Assembly: GCA_022561415.1 (NCBI GenBank) | Contig: JADFRH010000084.1 | Span: forward strand, 1 to 8,630 | From: Planctomycetota bacterium | GTDB taxonomy: Bacteria > Planctomycetota > Phycisphaerae > UBA1845 | Length of the DNA stretch: 8,630 bases | Direction of reading: 5' to 3' | Part shown: in pieces, positions 7,158-8,630 of the stretch | Layout of the letters: each line of letters begins with the position of its first letter | Position numbering within the stretch: position 1 is the stretch's first letter | Program-made: the position numbers and the translations under genes | The notes under the pieces: model-generated | The model's input: the letters and a program-made list of their open reading frames with translations, nothing else | Told to the model about the DNA's origin: nothing | Databases searched by the model: none

Positions 7158-8630
7158 ATTTCCAAAGACTTATGTTGTAGGATCACGCGGTTACTTGTCG
7201 TGGCAATCGCGTTCGGGATCGGTGGTTGCGGCGCAACCGGTGTTTCTTCCGCGCCAGCAGAAGACACCTCCGATTTCGAAAGCGCGGGGGGGACGTCCGG
7301 TCTGAATCTTGGCGAGTCCGATACAGGATCTACGACGCTCAAGTCGTTCGACCCGGGTGCATTCGTTCGGGCGTCGTCCGCGAGTGTATCCACTGAGGAT
7401 AGCCTGTTGGATACGGCCGAGTTCGACACTACTGGAAGCGAACCTCCGCCGGCCGAGGAACCGCCGCCACCAACGGAAGAACCACCACCACCGGACGACG
7501 AGTTTGCAATCATTGATGGTCAGGAACCGCCGCCGCCCGACGACGAGTTTGTATTCATCGATGGTGAGGAACCACCGCCGCCCGACGACGAGTTTGTACT
7601 CATCGATGGCGAGCACCTGTTCATCGACGGCGAGGAACCGCCACCTCCAGACGATGAGTTCTTCTTCACAGAGGAGGAGTTCTTCTTTATCCATCCCGAT
7701 GACTTTGACGGCGAGCTGCCGCCTCCGCCGGACGATTTCTTCTTTGACGAAGCGCTCTTTCTCGCGCTGGACTTCGATGGAACCTTCGTCTTCGCGCCGC
7801 CGGAGGGTGGCTTTGTAGGCGACGGCGGTTTCTTCGCACCGCCCGAGGGATTCCACCCTGACGGTACGTTCTTCATTCCGCCCGAGGGCATCGTGGGCGA
7901 CGCGTTCTTCCTTCCGCCCCCGCCGGAGTTCTTTGACGGCGAGGGGTTCTTCTTCCCTCCGTCGGGCGAGTTCGGAAGCCGCACCGGATTCGAGGCACCG
8001 GCCGATTTCTTCGAGGTCTACAACGGCTTCCCGCCGCCGCCGCTGGGTTTCGACGGCGAATGGCAGCCGCCGCCGCCCAGCGAGTGGGACGGATTGGGCG
8101 ACTGGACGCCGCCTCCGGCCGAACATCTGTACGCCGACGGCGCCTGGTATCCGCCACCGCCGCCTCCAGGATGGCACGGCGAGTGGTTTGCGCCGCCGCC
8201 GCCGGACGTGCCGAAAGAGGAGTTCTGCAGCATTCCCGAAGAGCTCATCTTTTCGGGCGGAGTGGGCAGGGATGGAATCCCGGCTCTGCTGAACCCGCCG
8301 CTCGTCGCTGCCGATGCTCCCGAGGCCGGGTACATGAGGGACTTCGACCGGGTGATCGGGATCGAGGCAGGGGGCGAGTTCATCGCGGTTCCGCACAACA
8401 TCGTGTGGCACCACGAGATCGTGAACTTCGACGATTTCGGAATCCCACTCGCCGTCTCCTACTGCCCGCTCACCGGGTCGAGCATGGTCTTCGATCGCAC
8501 GACGGTGCAGGGGGCCGATTTCGGCGTTTCGGGCCTGATCTACAACAACAACCTGATCATGTTCAACCGCCGGAACGACGGAGGCCAGGAGTCGCTCTTC
8601 CCCCAGATGTCGCGAGGAGCTCGCTGCGGA
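7158..8630 (+). CDS. DUF3179-domain lipoprotein with long Pro/Asp/Phe-rich spacer, 3' end outside window
   Basis: The frame is open from 7149 to the window edge, so the C-terminus is missing. It begins with a lipoprotein signal, RITRLLVVAIAFGIGGC, with the lipobox Cys at 7227-7229, then a Ser/Thr/Asp-rich linker. Bases 7443-8205 encode about 254 residues of low-complexity spacer dominated by PPPP, DDEF, FFF and DGE motifs, later DGEW-type motifs. From about 8211 the sequence matches DUF3179: FSGGVGRDGIPALLNP, then HHEIVNF (8409-8429), YCPLTG (8460-8477) and FGVSGLIYNNNLIMF. This family is common in planctomycetes and other bacteria, has conserved His, Glu and Cys residues, and has no established function that I know. 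It is predicted to be exported and lipid-anchored, the spacer holding the domain off the membrane. The start is unresolved: the only possible start between the upstream stop (7146) and the signal is ATT at 7158. The ATG at 7172 is in another frame and hits TAG after two codons. GTG at 7200 would truncate the signal. Confidence 0.85.
   Translation, partial: MSKDLCCRITRLLVVAIAFGIGGCGATGVSSAPAEDTSDFESAGGTSGLNLGESDTGSTTLKSFDPGAFVRASSASVSTEDSLLDTAEFDTTGSEPPPAEEPPPPTEEPPPPDDEFAIIDGQEPPPPDDEFVFIDGEEPPPPDDEFVLIDGEHLFIDGEEPPPPDDEFFFTEEEFFFIHPDDFDGELPPPPDDFFFDEALFLALDFDGTFVFAPPEGGFVGDGGFFAPPEGFHPDGTFFIPPEGIVGDAFFLPPPPEFFDGEGFFFPPSGEFGSRTGFEAPADFFEVYNGFPPPPLGFDGEWQPPPPSEWDGLGDWTPPPAEHLYADGAWYPPPPPPGWHGEWFAPPPPDVPKEEFCSIPEELIFSGGVGRDGIPALLNPPLVAADAPEAGYMRDFDRVIGIEAGGEFIAVPHNIVWHHEIVNFDDFGIPLAVSYCPLTGSSMVFDRTTVQGADFGVSGLIYNNNLIMFNRRNDGGQESLFPQMSRGARCG
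7494..7649 (+). repeat. In-gene 45-bp tandem repeats in the DUF3179 lipoprotein
   Basis: Two 45-bp units (7494-7538 and 7539-7583) each encode DDEFxxIDGxEPPPP. A third unit (7584-7649) is 66 bp because it carries an extra 21 bp that repeats the LIDGE segment as LFIDGE. The units differ mostly at third codon positions and one or two residues. Weaker relatives of the same pattern (PPPPDD...FFF, PPEG...FF, DGEW.PPPP) continue to about 8205. Unit-length gain by slippage or unequal exchange is the likely origin. Confidence 0.85.

Noticed and set aside
7191..8414. Minus-strand 407-codon open frame opposite the DUF3179 gene
   Set aside because: It is rich in Arg and Trp because it is the complement of the Pro/Asp/Phe-rich tract. 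It shows no domain, while the plus strand carries a signal peptide and a recognisable DUF3179 domain.

Overview
The window looks like chromosomal DNA from a GC-rich, Gram-negative-type bacterium, most likely a member of the Planctomycetota (Phycisphaerae-like). This is inferred from gene content and has not been tested phylogenetically. The pointers are a type-IV-pilin-like protein with an FTLIE start and an AREAARR stretch, a small protein with an N-terminal CxxC...CxxC zinc ribbon, two predicted lipoproteins (a subtilase with Ig-like modules and a DUF3179 protein), and little use of strong Shine-Dalgarno sites. No tRNA, rRNA, CRISPR array, integrase or transposase is visible.

Layout. Positions 1-4662 carry four minus-strand genes. 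In transcription order these are der (ribosome-assembly GTPase, 4662-3328), a short zinc-ribbon protein (3252-2758), a YgiQ-family radical SAM protein (2504-486) and a pseudopilin that runs off the left edge (305-1). The der and zinc-ribbon genes are 75 bp apart and may be co-transcribed. ygiQ has its own good promoter-like sequence (2646-2674). Positions 4663-4968 form a divergent intergenic region. Positions 4969-8630 carry two plus-strand genes: a lipoprotein subtilase (4969-6825) and, after a 332-bp gap, a DUF3179 lipoprotein that runs off the right edge.

Functionally the left half is housekeeping (GTPase, radical SAM) plus an envelope pseudopilin. The right half encodes two exported, probably membrane-anchored proteins.

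The least ordinary features are these. First, a dispersed CCGG-rich palindromic repeat is clustered just upstream of the subtilase, present once inside its coding sequence in frame, and present again after its stop. Second, the DUF3179 protein carries a roughly 250-residue Pro/Asp/Phe-rich spacer with degenerate tandem repeats between its lipid anchor and its conserved domain. Third, that same gene lacks an ordinary start codon in frame with its signal peptide, which suggests a one-base indel or an atypical start. I see no convincing multi-gene novel defence or metabolic system here.
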